Source: Bacteroidales bacterium
GTDB lineage: Bacteria > Bacteroidota > Bacteroidia > Bacteroidales > F082
Direction of reading: 5' to 3'
Length of the DNA stretch: 34,030 nucleotides
Assembly: GCA_015709215.1 (NCBI GenBank)
Contig: JACCQN010000037.1
Location: 1 to 34,030, forward strand
How positions within the stretch are numbered: position 1 is the stretch's first letter; each line of letters opens with the position of its first letter. This document shows positions 8,998 through 17,748 of this stretch, one piece after another. The notes under the pieces were generated by a model. That model was not told where the DNA came from and made no database searches. It worked only from the letters and a program-made list of their open reading frames with translations. A program made the position numbers and the translations under genes.

Positions 8998-10044
8998 TTA
9001 CAGTTTTAGTGATTGAAGTATTTCAGCAATCGAAAGCTCAGCTCCACAGATAACTTCGTCGCTGGCACCATAATAGATCGTGATTGTGTCGCCATTTAGC
9101 ACATGTCCGTTGGTAAATATCACATTGCCGAAAAAGCCTGTTTTTTCGTAATCGGCAAGCGGCTCCATTATTGGTTCTTCGCTACGTGCGAGTACTTTTG
9201 ACGGGTCGTTCAAATCGAGCAATAAAGCTCCGAGACAATAGCGGTTTTCTTCGTTGGCACCATGGTATATTTCGAGCCAGCCTTTTTCAGTTTTAATGGG
9301 TGCTGCACCAGCTCCGATGCGCACACTGTCCCATTTTCCTGGCCGTGTGGTGGCAACACAGCGATGGTTTCCCCAGTGTTCTAAATCTTCCGATTCAGCG
9401 ATCCAGATATAATTACCGCCAAGTTCGGGACTGCTGGGACGATGCAGCGCATAATATTTATTGTCAATCTGTTCTTCAAAAAATGCACAATCCTTATTAT
9501 GTGGCGGAAAAATCATCCCTTTACGTTCTAAGGTTTTCCAATCTGTAGTTTTCATATAGCCGACTCCTACAGCAATATTAGAAACCTGGGTATAAGTGAG
9601 ATGAAATGTATCATCAATTTTTGCAACCCTACAATCTTCAATACCAAATGACTCTAATGCCCCTTTTCCATTTATGGGCTGATAACCATCTGGTTCGTAA
9701 AAATGCTTTCCATCCTCGCTGCATAACAAGCGAAGGTGAGAAAGTGAAGTAAGGTAATTTATACCTTTATATAAGATCACTCTGGGATCAGTAGCATCAA
9801 GCTCGGGATCGTCATTCAGAAATTCAAGAATTTCAATTTTTCCCTGCTCATTAAAAATAGGAACCTGAATGCTGTTTTCTTTTTGTGGAGGCCGTTCGGC
9901 TACCCTGCACAAAAGCCATGTTTTGCCTTCATAAGTAAAAACGCCGGGATTTAGCAAACACAGAATTTCCATTCCGGGCAAGCTGGGTTTGATGTCTTTT
10001 GGTTTGAGTAGCGGGTTTTCTGAAAATCTTTTTGCTATATCCAT
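8998..10044 (-). CDS. GH130-family beta-mannoside phosphorylase or mannosidase, cytoplasmic
   Basis: This 348-residue protein has no signal peptide. The frame runs open to 10113, but the ATG at 10044 (MDIAKRFSENPLL) matches the usual family N-terminus and the extra 23 residues look non-native. GH130 is a five-bladed beta-propeller family. Visible hallmarks are NPLLKPKDIKPS (residues 10-21), LNPGVFTYEGKTWLLCRVAERP, GIEDCR at 134-139 with the presumed general-acid Asp137, and IGAGAAPIKTEKGWLEIYHGA followed by GALLLDLNDPSKVLARSEEPI. Members either split beta-mannosides with phosphate to give mannose-1-phosphate or hydrolyse them. I cannot settle which here, nor the linkage (beta-1,4 or beta-1,2). 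The usual Pro in GIEDPR is Cys. The 169-bp gap to the upstream gene is the largest in the operon. Confidence 0.85.
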   Translation of the reverse strand: MDIAKRFSENPLLKPKDIKPSLPGMEILCLLNPGVFTYEGKTWLLCRVAERPPQKENSIQVPIFNEQGKIEILEFLNDDPELDATDPRVILYKGINYLTSLSHLRLLCSEDGKHFYEPDGYQPINGKGALESFGIEDCRVAKIDDTFHLTYTQVSNIAVGVGYMKTTDWKTLERKGMIFPPHNKDCAFFEEQIDNKYYALHRPSSPELGGNYIWIAESEDLEHWGNHRCVATTRPGKWDSVRIGAGAAPIKTEKGWLEIYHGANEENRYCLGALLLDLNDPSKVLARSEEPIMEPLADYEKTGFFGNVIFTNGHVLNGDTITIYYGASDEVICGAELSIAEILQSLKL

Positions 10045-10088
10045 TGTGATCTTTTTGATTCGGCAGTATTTTTTTGCAAACGATTGTG

Positions 10089-10096
10089 TAAAAGTA
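10089..10096 (-). promoter_or_regulatory. Possible internal promoter -7 box before the GH130 gene
   Basis: The minus-strand sequence TACTTTTA fits the Bacteroidota -7 consensus TAnnTTTG at all but the last position and lies about 45 bases before the GH130 ATG, within a 169-bp gap that is unusually long for this operon. The context (GTACTTTTACAC) resembles the better box before the esterase gene (GTACTTTTGCAC). No good -33 TTG is seen, so this is only suggestive. Confidence 0.25.
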
Positions 10097-10213
10097 CACC
10101 CAGATCCGGCCATCTGTGTTTACAGGGTTTTCATATTCGTGTAGTATATTCTCAATTATCAAAAAAACTGTTCCAAAGCAAGCATTTGAGCTGCTAGGTA
10201 TACAAAAATGAGA

Positions 10214-13200
10214 TTATGGTGTACAAATAAAGCTTGTGCTGTAGTTTTTTTCTTTCGTTCGAAAAATTAACTGATAAATTCCTGGAGAAAAATCCTGAGG
10301 AAAATGAATTTTGAGCAGATTTGGGCTGATTTTTTCAATCGTATGCGGGATAAATTGCTGCCCCAGGATATTACTGAAAAGTATAGAAACAGGCTGGTTG
10401 ATTTCTTCTTCGGAAGACAGCATTATAAAATCAGCCCGATTGGGATTTGGGAAAACCCGAATCTCAGAACTTTCCGAAATTTCAGTTAGCGAAACAAATC
10501 TGCTCGCTTCAACCTGTTGTGGATTAAGCGGGTAGTTGTAGATGCTTACATTGTCCAACGAGCCTTCAAAATTAAAGCCAGGCGTTTCGCTAAATTGCTG
10601 ACCCATTACAACCTGATAAGTGGTTTGGTTTATCAATCCTGAATGGGCTTTAAAAGCATCCAAAGCGCCATTAATCCATAGTTCCATGTCTTCACCATTG
10701 TAAATGGCAGCCAGATGATACCATTGGTCTGTTTCTGGCACAGTCTCGCTGTCGAGGTCGGCAATCCCATCAGCAGTATTTATGGTAAAGCGAATTCTAT
10801 TTGCAGATCTGGAAATTTTATAACGGTTTTGCCAGCTACCATGCGAGAGTAAAAATTGTTCGTTTTCTGCACTGCCTTCTAATTTGAACTTAAAAGTGAT
10901 GCTCAGGTATTCATCAAAATTTAAAAAATTGCTGGCTGGCAGGGTGATACGTGCACTATTTCCATCAAAGTGAGCTGCTTGTTGAGCCTGACCTGCCTCA
11001 TTTTCAGTCCAGCTGACACTGTTGGATGCCGTTCCATCCAGTTGATTTGCAGTTTGATCATTTGCGTTTCCATCGAGCCAGTAGCTTGCAATGAGGGCTG
11101 CTTCCGGATATGATTCATTTTGCCTCACCATAATTTGTAGGCTGTCGCGTGTGCTAAGCTGATCTGAATCAGTAACTTCACAAAATATCCAGTAGTTGTT
11201 TACAAGTGAAGGTACCTGATAATTTATCCATTCGGTATTGCCGATGCTATTACCATTAAAATCAGTCCATAAATAGGTAAGCGGATCGTCGTTTTGGTCG
11301 ATGGCGGTGACCTTAAGTTGAATAAATGCAAGCGGTTCTGTTTTACGGGGTGAGGCAATTAATCCTGTAATTTCGGGTGTGTAGGGGATTTTTGTTACGG
11401 CTGTTATATTTACAGTGCTGCTATCGGTCAAGCCAAAGGCATCTGTTACTTTACACTGAATTTGGAAATTGCCGGTAGTATCAGTACTAAACATTAAAAT
11501 TTCGTTGCCATCCACCATGGAATCATTAATTTTCCATTCGTAGCTCAGGCTTTCATTTTCGGGATTTTCGGCAGTGCAATAGATGGTTATGCTCTGCTGA
11601 AGCGCAATTGAGTCGGGAGCTGCCAGGGCTCTGATGCGGGGCGGATAATTTGGAATGGGATTTCCATTGTTAAAGTCAATTACAATATTATTGACTAATG
11701 TCTGTTTACCAGCTGTCGTTACTTCATATTCAGAAGGGAAAACCACTGGCATTATGGCTGTTTTTGCCGGAATCAGCAGCGATGTTGTGCCTTGCTGGGC
11801 TGTGCTGATAAGCTGATTGGTAATCATATCATAAACTGAATAATTTCCGGATTCAAGCTGAAACTCTATCTGATGTTGCTGCTCATGTGGGTTGTAAAGC
11901 AGAAAAGTGGGATAGGCTTGATCTTTATAAAAATCGGTTTTTAACAAATCGAGTTTTAAAATTCCTTCCACATTAGTTTCTTCAATTAGTCCGGCCAGGT
12001 AACCTACATGTGAAGAGCCATAAAGCATTAAGTTGGTTTGTGCCCAGCCGCCATCAATGGCATCTCCGGTGGCATAGGGACTCAATTCGTGCTTTACTTC
12101 TTTGAGGGCTTCATAGCCAATTACTGCATGTTGGTCATAAGTTACTGACCAATCAAAGTTATCCTGATAAGTTTCGGGCAAATAGGGTCTGTAAAACAAT
12201 CTTGAAGCATTTGCCAAATTGAGCACCCATTTTGCTATGTCAGCAGCAAACCTTTCGTCGTAGCGCACAAGCGGTACCAAGGCTGCTGCCTGCTGGAATC
12301 CATTCATTAAAAAAGCATAATCGTTTCCTGCATCATTGGCTTCGCCTACCAGCCCAGATACATCATAACTTCCCCAATTGCCGACTATTGTTCCCCAGTC
12401 CCTGAGCGTACCGCGATTGAACACCCAATTGAGCATTTTTTCTACATCATATTGCGGGTAGTTTTGTTCAGCATTGATGCGGGCAGCAGCGTAAACACCA
12501 TATGGGAGTTGTAATTCGTAGGACGGGTTTTGATTAAGCTGGTTCAGAAAATCCAAAGCCTGTTCTGCACCAATGCGGTATTTATCTTTTCCGGTGCTTT
12601 TGTAGGTTTGATAGAGTATCCATCCTATTGCACCAGCGGCTTCGGGTTCGGGAACTCCCTGATCGAGACCTTGCATGGTAGTCATATTCCATGCCCTGAA
12701 ATTCATATCCGGAACCTGCCAGGGCTGAGCAGAGCCGCCCATATGTTCAACGGCTTTGAGCCATTGATTGGCCATTAGCTCGAGCTGTTCATCAAAACGA
12801 GTTATATCAGGATAGAGCGCTCTCAATTGCAGGTAAAAGATATTGGGCATGGTTTCGTACCACCAATCGTTGCCCGATGAAGCATTGGGATGGTTGAGGT
12901 AAATATTTTCCTGAGGGCGTTTGTTGAAATAGTCGGCAGCCATTAATGCCCAGTTTTTTCCAAATTGATTGCTTTTATCAATGCCCGTAAGTGAAGCGCC
13001 CACCAAAGCCGGAAGTACATTAATTGCTTCTCCTGAAAGCGGACTGTTGGTTCCAATGGCTGTATGCAAACCAAAACTTTCCGTTGCAGGGTAGTTTACG
13101 CCTTGTTCTCTGAAAAAAATTAAGGGTAAAAACTCTCCCTGCAAGTTTTGATCAAAAACGAGTGAATCATATTTATGCGTAATGGTTTTCCAGTCGCGCA

Positions 13201-13327
13201 TTTCATAAGGCTGCGGGAAATCCGGCATTTGATCAATTCGCGGTATTGCAATTTGTTGCGCTTTTACTGGGGAAATCAAAGCTGCTAAGAGGAAGAATAT
13301 CAGCGGTTTTATGAAGGAGTTTTTCAT
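10214..13327 (-). CDS. T9SS-secreted multidomain glycosidase-like protein with Ig-like, LamG and sorting domains
   Basis: This 1037-residue protein is the first gene of the PUL. Its signal peptide ends near residue 23 (VKAQ). Residues about 27-555 are a paralogue of the lipoprotein at 5921-7648, with the same blocks: MPDFPQPY, GIDKSNQFG, DWWY (Asp154), LPYGVYAAARINAEQ, YDVSGLVG, LNLANASRLFY and TNVEGILKLD. I do not recognise this domain as a named CAZy family. Two Ig/PKD-like domains follow at about 557-645 and 650-742. A LamG sandwich comes at about 742-938 (LIASYWLDGNANDQ, WYHLAAIYNGEDMELWING). A T9SS type A sorting domain occupies about 948-1037 (IRVFPNPN, GIYQLIFRT). It should therefore be exported to the cell surface or medium, with LamG holding it on the glycan. 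The HTCS gene is divergent 170 bp upstream. Confidence 0.8.
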   Translation of the reverse strand: MKNSFIKPLIFFLLAALISPVKAQQIAIPRIDQMPDFPQPYEMRDWKTITHKYDSLVFDQNLQGEFLPLIFFREQGVNYPATESFGLHTAIGTNSPLSGEAINVLPALVGASLTGIDKSNQFGKNWALMAADYFNKRPQENIYLNHPNASSGNDWWYETMPNIFYLQLRALYPDITRFDEQLELMANQWLKAVEHMGGSAQPWQVPDMNFRAWNMTTMQGLDQGVPEPEAAGAIGWILYQTYKSTGKDKYRIGAEQALDFLNQLNQNPSYELQLPYGVYAAARINAEQNYPQYDVEKMLNWVFNRGTLRDWGTIVGNWGSYDVSGLVGEANDAGNDYAFLMNGFQQAAALVPLVRYDERFAADIAKWVLNLANASRLFYRPYLPETYQDNFDWSVTYDQHAVIGYEALKEVKHELSPYATGDAIDGGWAQTNLMLYGSSHVGYLAGLIEETNVEGILKLDLLKTDFYKDQAYPTFLLYNPHEQQHQIEFQLESGNYSVYDMITNQLISTAQQGTTSLLIPAKTAIMPVVFPSEYEVTTAGKQTLVNNIVIDFNNGNPIPNYPPRIRALAAPDSIALQQSITIYCTAENPENESLSYEWKINDSMVDGNEILMFSTDTTGNFQIQCKVTDAFGLTDSSTVNITAVTKIPYTPEITGLIASPRKTEPLAFIQLKVTAIDQNDDPLTYLWTDFNGNSIGNTEWINYQVPSLVNNYWIFCEVTDSDQLSTRDSLQIMVRQNESYPEAALIASYWLDGNANDQTANQLDGTASNSVSWTENEAGQAQQAAHFDGNSARITLPASNFLNFDEYLSITFKFKLEGSAENEQFLLSHGSWQNRYKISRSANRIRFTINTADGIADLDSETVPETDQWYHLAAIYNGEDMELWINGALDAFKAHSGLINQTTYQVVMGQQFSETPGFNFEGSLDNVSIYNYPLNPQQVEASRFVSLTEISESSEIRVFPNPNRADFIMLSSEEEINQPVSILFSNILGQQFIPHTIEKISPNLLKIHFPQDFSPGIYQLIFRTKEKNYSTSFICTP

Positions 13328-13497
13328 TTTGGAGTAATTTTCAGCTAAATTACACGCTTACAACTACAAAGCTGTGTGGTATTTTATCGTTTTTATGTAC
13401 GCAGTTCTCAAAGCGCTGAAGAATAAAATCTGCAGGACTTCTGTCTGTCTTAAGCAATTTTGTTAGTTTTACTCAAAATATCAGTGAGGTATTAGCT
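13328..13497. promoter_or_regulatory. Divergent intergenic region between PUL and HTCS regulator
   Basis: This 170-bp A/T-rich gap separates the divergent starts of the PUL operon and the HTCS gene, so both promoters and the HTCS binding site should lie here. I find only near-matches to TAnnTTTG: TAATTTAG on the minus strand close to the PUL start and TAGTTTTA on the plus strand about 30 bases before the HTCS start. No clear operator repeat is visible. A weak promoter needing an activator would fit an HTCS-controlled PUL, but that is inference. Confidence 0.4.
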
Positions 13498-16400
13498 ATG
13501 AGATGGAGTAGGTGCTTTAAAATTACACTTGTTTTCATTCTTGGGATCGTATGCTTTATATATGGGATTAGCGTTTTTGCTAAGGCGGGAATACCCAATA
13601 GTAATTGGCAGCTCAGGCAGATAAGCAATGCAGATGGGCTGTCGAACAGTGCTGTGAGTGCTATTTACAAAGATAGCAGAGGTTATATGTGGTTTGGAAG
13701 CTGGGATGGATTAAACCAGTTCGACGGGCATACCATTATCAGGCATTATCCGGATTTGATGCTGCAAAACAGGATTAGCAATAATATTATCTGGGATATT
13801 TTTGAACAGGAACTTGGTCTCTGGATTGTTACTGAGCGGGGAATAAATTTGTATGATTATGATTTTAAAACATTCACAAGCTGGTTTAATGAGGATACCC
13901 TAAGGCTAAATCGTGAAAACGGGCTCCGTGCTTTTGCCGATGATCATGGGAAGGTTTGGCTTGTACAATATGGCGTTGGGCTTTACAGATTTAACACCGA
14001 ATCACGTGAATTTGATCCTGTTGTTATAAATGGAGTAAATCCTGAGGTGCTTTTGCAGTTAACTGGTGTGTTTAAGTTTGGATCAAGCATTTATCTGATG
14101 CACCAAAGCAACGAAATTTATGAGATTGACGAACAGGGAAACTTCCTTCGTAAGATATGTCCCGAATTGCAAACTTCTTCAAATTTTAAGGTAGATTTAA
14201 ACTGGTTTTTCAGCGTCAACGAAAAACCTTATGCAGCTTTCCCGGATTCACAGGGTGGTATTTGGATTGTAGATCTAATTGATGGAGAATATAAATTAAT
14301 TGGAAATGAGGTAATTGAATCGCCGGTTACAGCACTTTTTGCTGATGATAATCTTGGTGGAATTATTCTGGGAACAGATAAGGGCAATATTTTGGTGCTG
14401 AGTTTTGATGATTTTGAGGTGACTTGTCTGCTCCATCAGCTTCCTGATCTTGAAGAGAAAAAAGTAAAAATCTGGTCGGTTTTCAAGTCGGGCAAACATA
14501 TCTGGATTGGCACCGATGGCGAGGGTGTTTTTCAGATCAACACTTCTCCGTTGGCATTTCAGGGTATAGCAAAAGGGGAGTTGGAAGAGCGGAAATTAAA
14601 TCATAAGATTGTAAGAACCATTTACGAAGATAAGTCCGGCAATTTATGGGTTGGGACCAGAGGAAACGGCCTCAATAAAATCCCTTCCGATGGAGGGCCA
14701 ACTATTATTTATAATACTTCGAACGGTTTATCAAATGACGCTGTTCTGTCGCTTGCCGAAGATGATTTTGGTTATTTGTGGATAGGAACCGATGGATCTG
14801 GTATTGATATTTTAAATCTTGCAACAGGCGAATTCAGGCATTTTCCGGATGATTTTGAATCTTCTGGTTTACCGCAATTTGGATCGGTTTACGATATATG
14901 TATTGATATCTTCAACACTATTTGGTTGGGCACCAGCGGTTATGGAGTAGTCAGTATCACGCCCGATTACAAAGAAAGTTTTTTCGATATAAAGACTTTT
15001 AGTCAGCTACAGGGCAGGGGAGGAGCGAACGACTTGAGGGGAAATGTGGTATTCTCGATTGTTGAAGAACAACCTAATGTACTTTGGATAGGAACCCGCA
15101 TGTCGGGCTTGCACCGCTACAACAGTCTTACTGGCGAGATTCAGTTTTTTGGTCAGGCAGATGGTCAAAACAATGGCCTCAATAATTCTGATGTGCTTAG
15201 TCTACTCAAAGGAACGAATAATGAACTTTGGATTGGAACGAGTGGTGGTTTGAATCTGTTAAAATTAAATGGTCAAAAACCAGATTTTAAGTATTTTACA
15301 ACTGCTGATGGACTTCCAAATCATACCATTCATTCCATGCTCGAAGACAAGCAGGGAAATGTGTGGGTGAGTACAAATAATGGTTTGAGTCGCTTACTGA
15401 GGGATCAAAATCGATTTGTTAATTATAATCGTGGCGATGGTTTGTTGAATAGCGAATTTACTGATGGAGCTGCTTTCAAAAGCCAGAATGCTGACAAACT
15501 TTTTTTTGGAGGTACCAATGGTGTTGATTGGTTTTATCCTGAGCAAATCCCGCTTTCGACCAGTAATCCAGAGGTTTTGCTAACAGCATTCAGTGTGTTT
15601 AACAAGACCATTGAGCCGGGTGATGAGCTGCATATTTTGGAGAAGGATATTGACGTCACGGATAAAATTGTCCTCAAACACAATCAGAATTTTTTTAGTG
15701 TGGCATTCACAACGATTAATTACGACAATCCGGCCAAGATTTTATTTAGTTATCGCTTGTCACAGTTCAACGAGGAATGGGTAGATGTTGGGCAACAGCG
15801 TTTTGCGAATTTTACTAATGTACCTCCCGGAACGTATCAGCTGCAACTAAGAGCAACGAACGAAGATGCTATTTGGTCAGATAAAATCCGCACCCTCGAG
15901 ATTGTTATTAAGCCACCTTTCTGGAGGACAACAGTAGCTTACGTTTTCTACTTTCTTTCTTTTCTGGTGCTTATCTTTTTAGTTTACCGGTATCAATCAA
16001 ACCGGATCAAACGAAGGCATCGCGAAGCTTTGGAGGATTTGAACCGAAAGAAGGAACAAGAGCTTAACCGGCATAAATTTGAGTTTTTTACCAATTTGGC
16101 CCACGAATTCCGAACACCTTTAACGCTGATTTTTGCGTCTGCAGCTAATTTGATGGAGAAAGCAAAACGGTATCCTGTTGAACAAAGCTTGTTTAAAAGT
16201 ATTTATCAGAACGCGCTTAGGTTGCAAAAGATGATTGACGAATTACTGGCATTTCAGAAACTAGATTCCGGACGCGATGAACTGAAGCTGCAGCAATTGG
16301 ATTTAATTGGTTTTGTTGGTGATATTGTGGAAATCTTTAGGGTTTATGCCATAGAAAAAGAGATCGATCTGATTTTTGAGCCCGACGAGCAGGAAAAACA

Positions 16401-17664
16401 TGTGCAATTTGATCCCGAAAAACTTGAACGGATTTTGCTCAATTTGTTGAGTAACGCAGTAAAATTTACGCCACCTGGCGGGATGATTAATGTTGGATTA
16501 GAAAGCGTACAAAATGAAACACGCATCACCATCAGAGATAATGGTATTGGTATCAAAAGCAAGGACTTGCCGCTGATTTTTGACCGGTATTTTTATCAAA
16601 ATCCAATACCAGAACGAAATCAGGCAGGTCATAAAAGCTCAGGTATTGGCCTGGCTTACACTAAAAGTTTGGTCGAGATTCACAAAGGAAGAATTGAGGT
16701 GGAAAGTGAACCAAACAGGGGGTCAATTTTTAAGGTTTATTTGCCGATTTTATCACAGGCCAAGCCTGAAAATAGTGTTAATAATCCACGAAGCAACGAA
16801 TTACTCGAGCATTTAAGGGAAAGTATCAGCGAAGAATTTCTAATTCAGCAAAGCCTTGGTTTTGAAAATGATATCCAACCGGATTCCTCAAATGAATCGA
16901 AGTCGAAATACAGAATTCTGATTGTTGAAGACGATGTTCAGCTGTTGATGCTCATCAGAAAACTTTTGTCTGAGCATTATGAGGTGGAAATTGCAAGTGA
17001 TGGAAAACAGGCTCTTGAAATGCTAAACAAAAAACGTATCGATTTGGTAGTGAGCGATGTGATGATGCCAAATATGAGCGGCCTTGAACTTGCTCGCATT
17101 ATCAAGGAAGATTTAATTACCAGTCATATTCCTGTAATTCTGCTTACTGCAAAATCTGCTAATGAACATGTTATTCAGGGCCTTGAGACAGGTGCTGATG
17201 GCTATATTGTAAAACCATTTCATCCCCGACACTTGCACTTGCGGATTGCAAAACTGCTCGAAACCCGCGAATTATTAATGGAGGGCATTCGAAAGAATTT
17301 TGATAAGCAAGCTGAAATTGAAGAGCAGTATTTGTCAGATCGTGATCGCAAATTACTTGAAAAAGCACATGATTTTATTGCAAAACATTATCAGGATGAA
17401 CAACTCAATGCTGATGATCTGGCCGATGAACTTGCTTTAAGCAAAGCACAGCTTTATCGCAAAATCAAAGCTTTATCAGGGCTTACTCCTCACGGCTTAA
17501 TTAAAAATTTCAGGTTGATAAAGGCCAGGGAGTTCATCAAAGAAGGGAAACATAGTATAAGTGATATTGTGTTTATGACTGGCTTTAATAACCGTGCCTA
17601 TTTTTATCGTTCCTATCGTGAACTTTTCAACGAAACGCCAGGCGAAATACATAAGCAGAAATAA
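13498..17664 (+). CDS. Hybrid two-component system sensor/regulator (HTCS) of the PUL
   Basis: This 1388-residue single-protein two-component system has a signal anchor at the N-terminus. Residues about 35-700 form the periplasmic propeller sensor, with repeated signatures such as GYMWFGSWDGLNQF, GNLWVGTRGNGLNKI and GYLWIGTDGSGIDIL. A Y_Y_Y domain follows (about 735-800), then a membrane helix (about 811-831). The cytoplasmic kinase has the phospho-acceptor in HEFRTPL (His869), an N-box NLLSNAVKF near 982 and the G-boxes DNGIGI and GIGLAYTKS. A receiver domain (about 1139-1255) carries SDVMMP with acceptor Asp1187. A C-terminal AraC-type HTH (about 1290-1388) ends in the signature GFNNRAYFYRSYREL. 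All phosphorelay residues are present. HTCS proteins sense oligosaccharides released by their own PUL, and this one is divergent from the operon that it presumably activates. Confidence 0.95.
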   Translation: MRWSRCFKITLVFILGIVCFIYGISVFAKAGIPNSNWQLRQISNADGLSNSAVSAIYKDSRGYMWFGSWDGLNQFDGHTIIRHYPDLMLQNRISNNIIWDIFEQELGLWIVTERGINLYDYDFKTFTSWFNEDTLRLNRENGLRAFADDHGKVWLVQYGVGLYRFNTESREFDPVVINGVNPEVLLQLTGVFKFGSSIYLMHQSNEIYEIDEQGNFLRKICPELQTSSNFKVDLNWFFSVNEKPYAAFPDSQGGIWIVDLIDGEYKLIGNEVIESPVTALFADDNLGGIILGTDKGNILVLSFDDFEVTCLLHQLPDLEEKKVKIWSVFKSGKHIWIGTDGEGVFQINTSPLAFQGIAKGELEERKLNHKIVRTIYEDKSGNLWVGTRGNGLNKIPSDGGPTIIYNTSNGLSNDAVLSLAEDDFGYLWIGTDGSGIDILNLATGEFRHFPDDFESSGLPQFGSVYDICIDIFNTIWLGTSGYGVVSITPDYKESFFDIKTFSQLQGRGGANDLRGNVVFSIVEEQPNVLWIGTRMSGLHRYNSLTGEIQFFGQADGQNNGLNNSDVLSLLKGTNNELWIGTSGGLNLLKLNGQKPDFKYFTTADGLPNHTIHSMLEDKQGNVWVSTNNGLSRLLRDQNRFVNYNRGDGLLNSEFTDGAAFKSQNADKLFFGGTNGVDWFYPEQIPLSTSNPEVLLTAFSVFNKTIEPGDELHILEKDIDVTDKIVLKHNQNFFSVAFTTINYDNPAKILFSYRLSQFNEEWVDVGQQRFANFTNVPPGTYQLQLRATNEDAIWSDKIRTLEIVIKPPFWRTTVAYVFYFLSFLVLIFLVYRYQSNRIKRRHREALEDLNRKKEQELNRHKFEFFTNLAHEFRTPLTLIFASAANLMEKAKRYPVEQSLFKSIYQNALRLQKMIDELLAFQKLDSGRDELKLQQLDLIGFVGDIVEIFRVYAIEKEIDLIFEPDEQEKHVQFDPEKLERILLNLLSNAVKFTPPGGMINVGLESVQNETRITIRDNGIGIKSKDLPLIFDRYFYQNPIPERNQAGHKSSGIGLAYTKSLVEIHKGRIEVESEPNRGSIFKVYLPILSQAKPENSVNNPRSNELLEHLRESISEEFLIQQSLGFENDIQPDSSNESKSKYRILIVEDDVQLLMLIRKLLSEHYEVEIASDGKQALEMLNKKRIDLVVSDVMMPNMSGLELARIIKEDLITSHIPVILLTAKSANEHVIQGLETGADGYIVKPFHPRHLHLRIAKLLETRELLMEGIRKNFDKQAEIEEQYLSDRDRKLLEKAHDFIAKHYQDEQLNADDLADELALSKAQLYRKIKALSGLTPHGLIKNFRLIKAREFIKEGKHSISDIVFMTGFNNRAYFYRSYRELFNETPGEIHKQK

Positions 17665-17695
17665 AAACTACAGAAACCTACTGACTAAAGATCAC

Positions 17696-17729
17696 AAAAA
17701 AAAAGCTGCCCCGAAAGGCAGCCTTTTTC
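17696..17729. terminator. Bidirectional rho-independent terminator
   Basis: A 6-bp GC-rich stem, GCTGCC (17706-17711) and GGCAGC (17718-17723), with a six-base loop, is flanked by ten A on the left and five T on the right. It therefore terminates in both directions. It sits between the convergent HTCS gene (stop at 17664) and the giant gene (stop at 17749). Confidence 0.85.
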
Positions 17730-17748
17730 AAACTATTCTTATTAAAGA

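Noticed and set aside
10045-10113. Extra 23 codons in frame at the start of GH130
   Set aside because: The added residues (MAGSGCTFTQ onward) do not match the family, whereas MDIAKRFSENPLL at 10044 does.
9929-10162. Frame of 77 codons overlapping the 5' end of the GH130 gene on the same strand
   Set aside because: It overlaps the conserved GH130 N-terminus out of frame and shows no recognisable protein.
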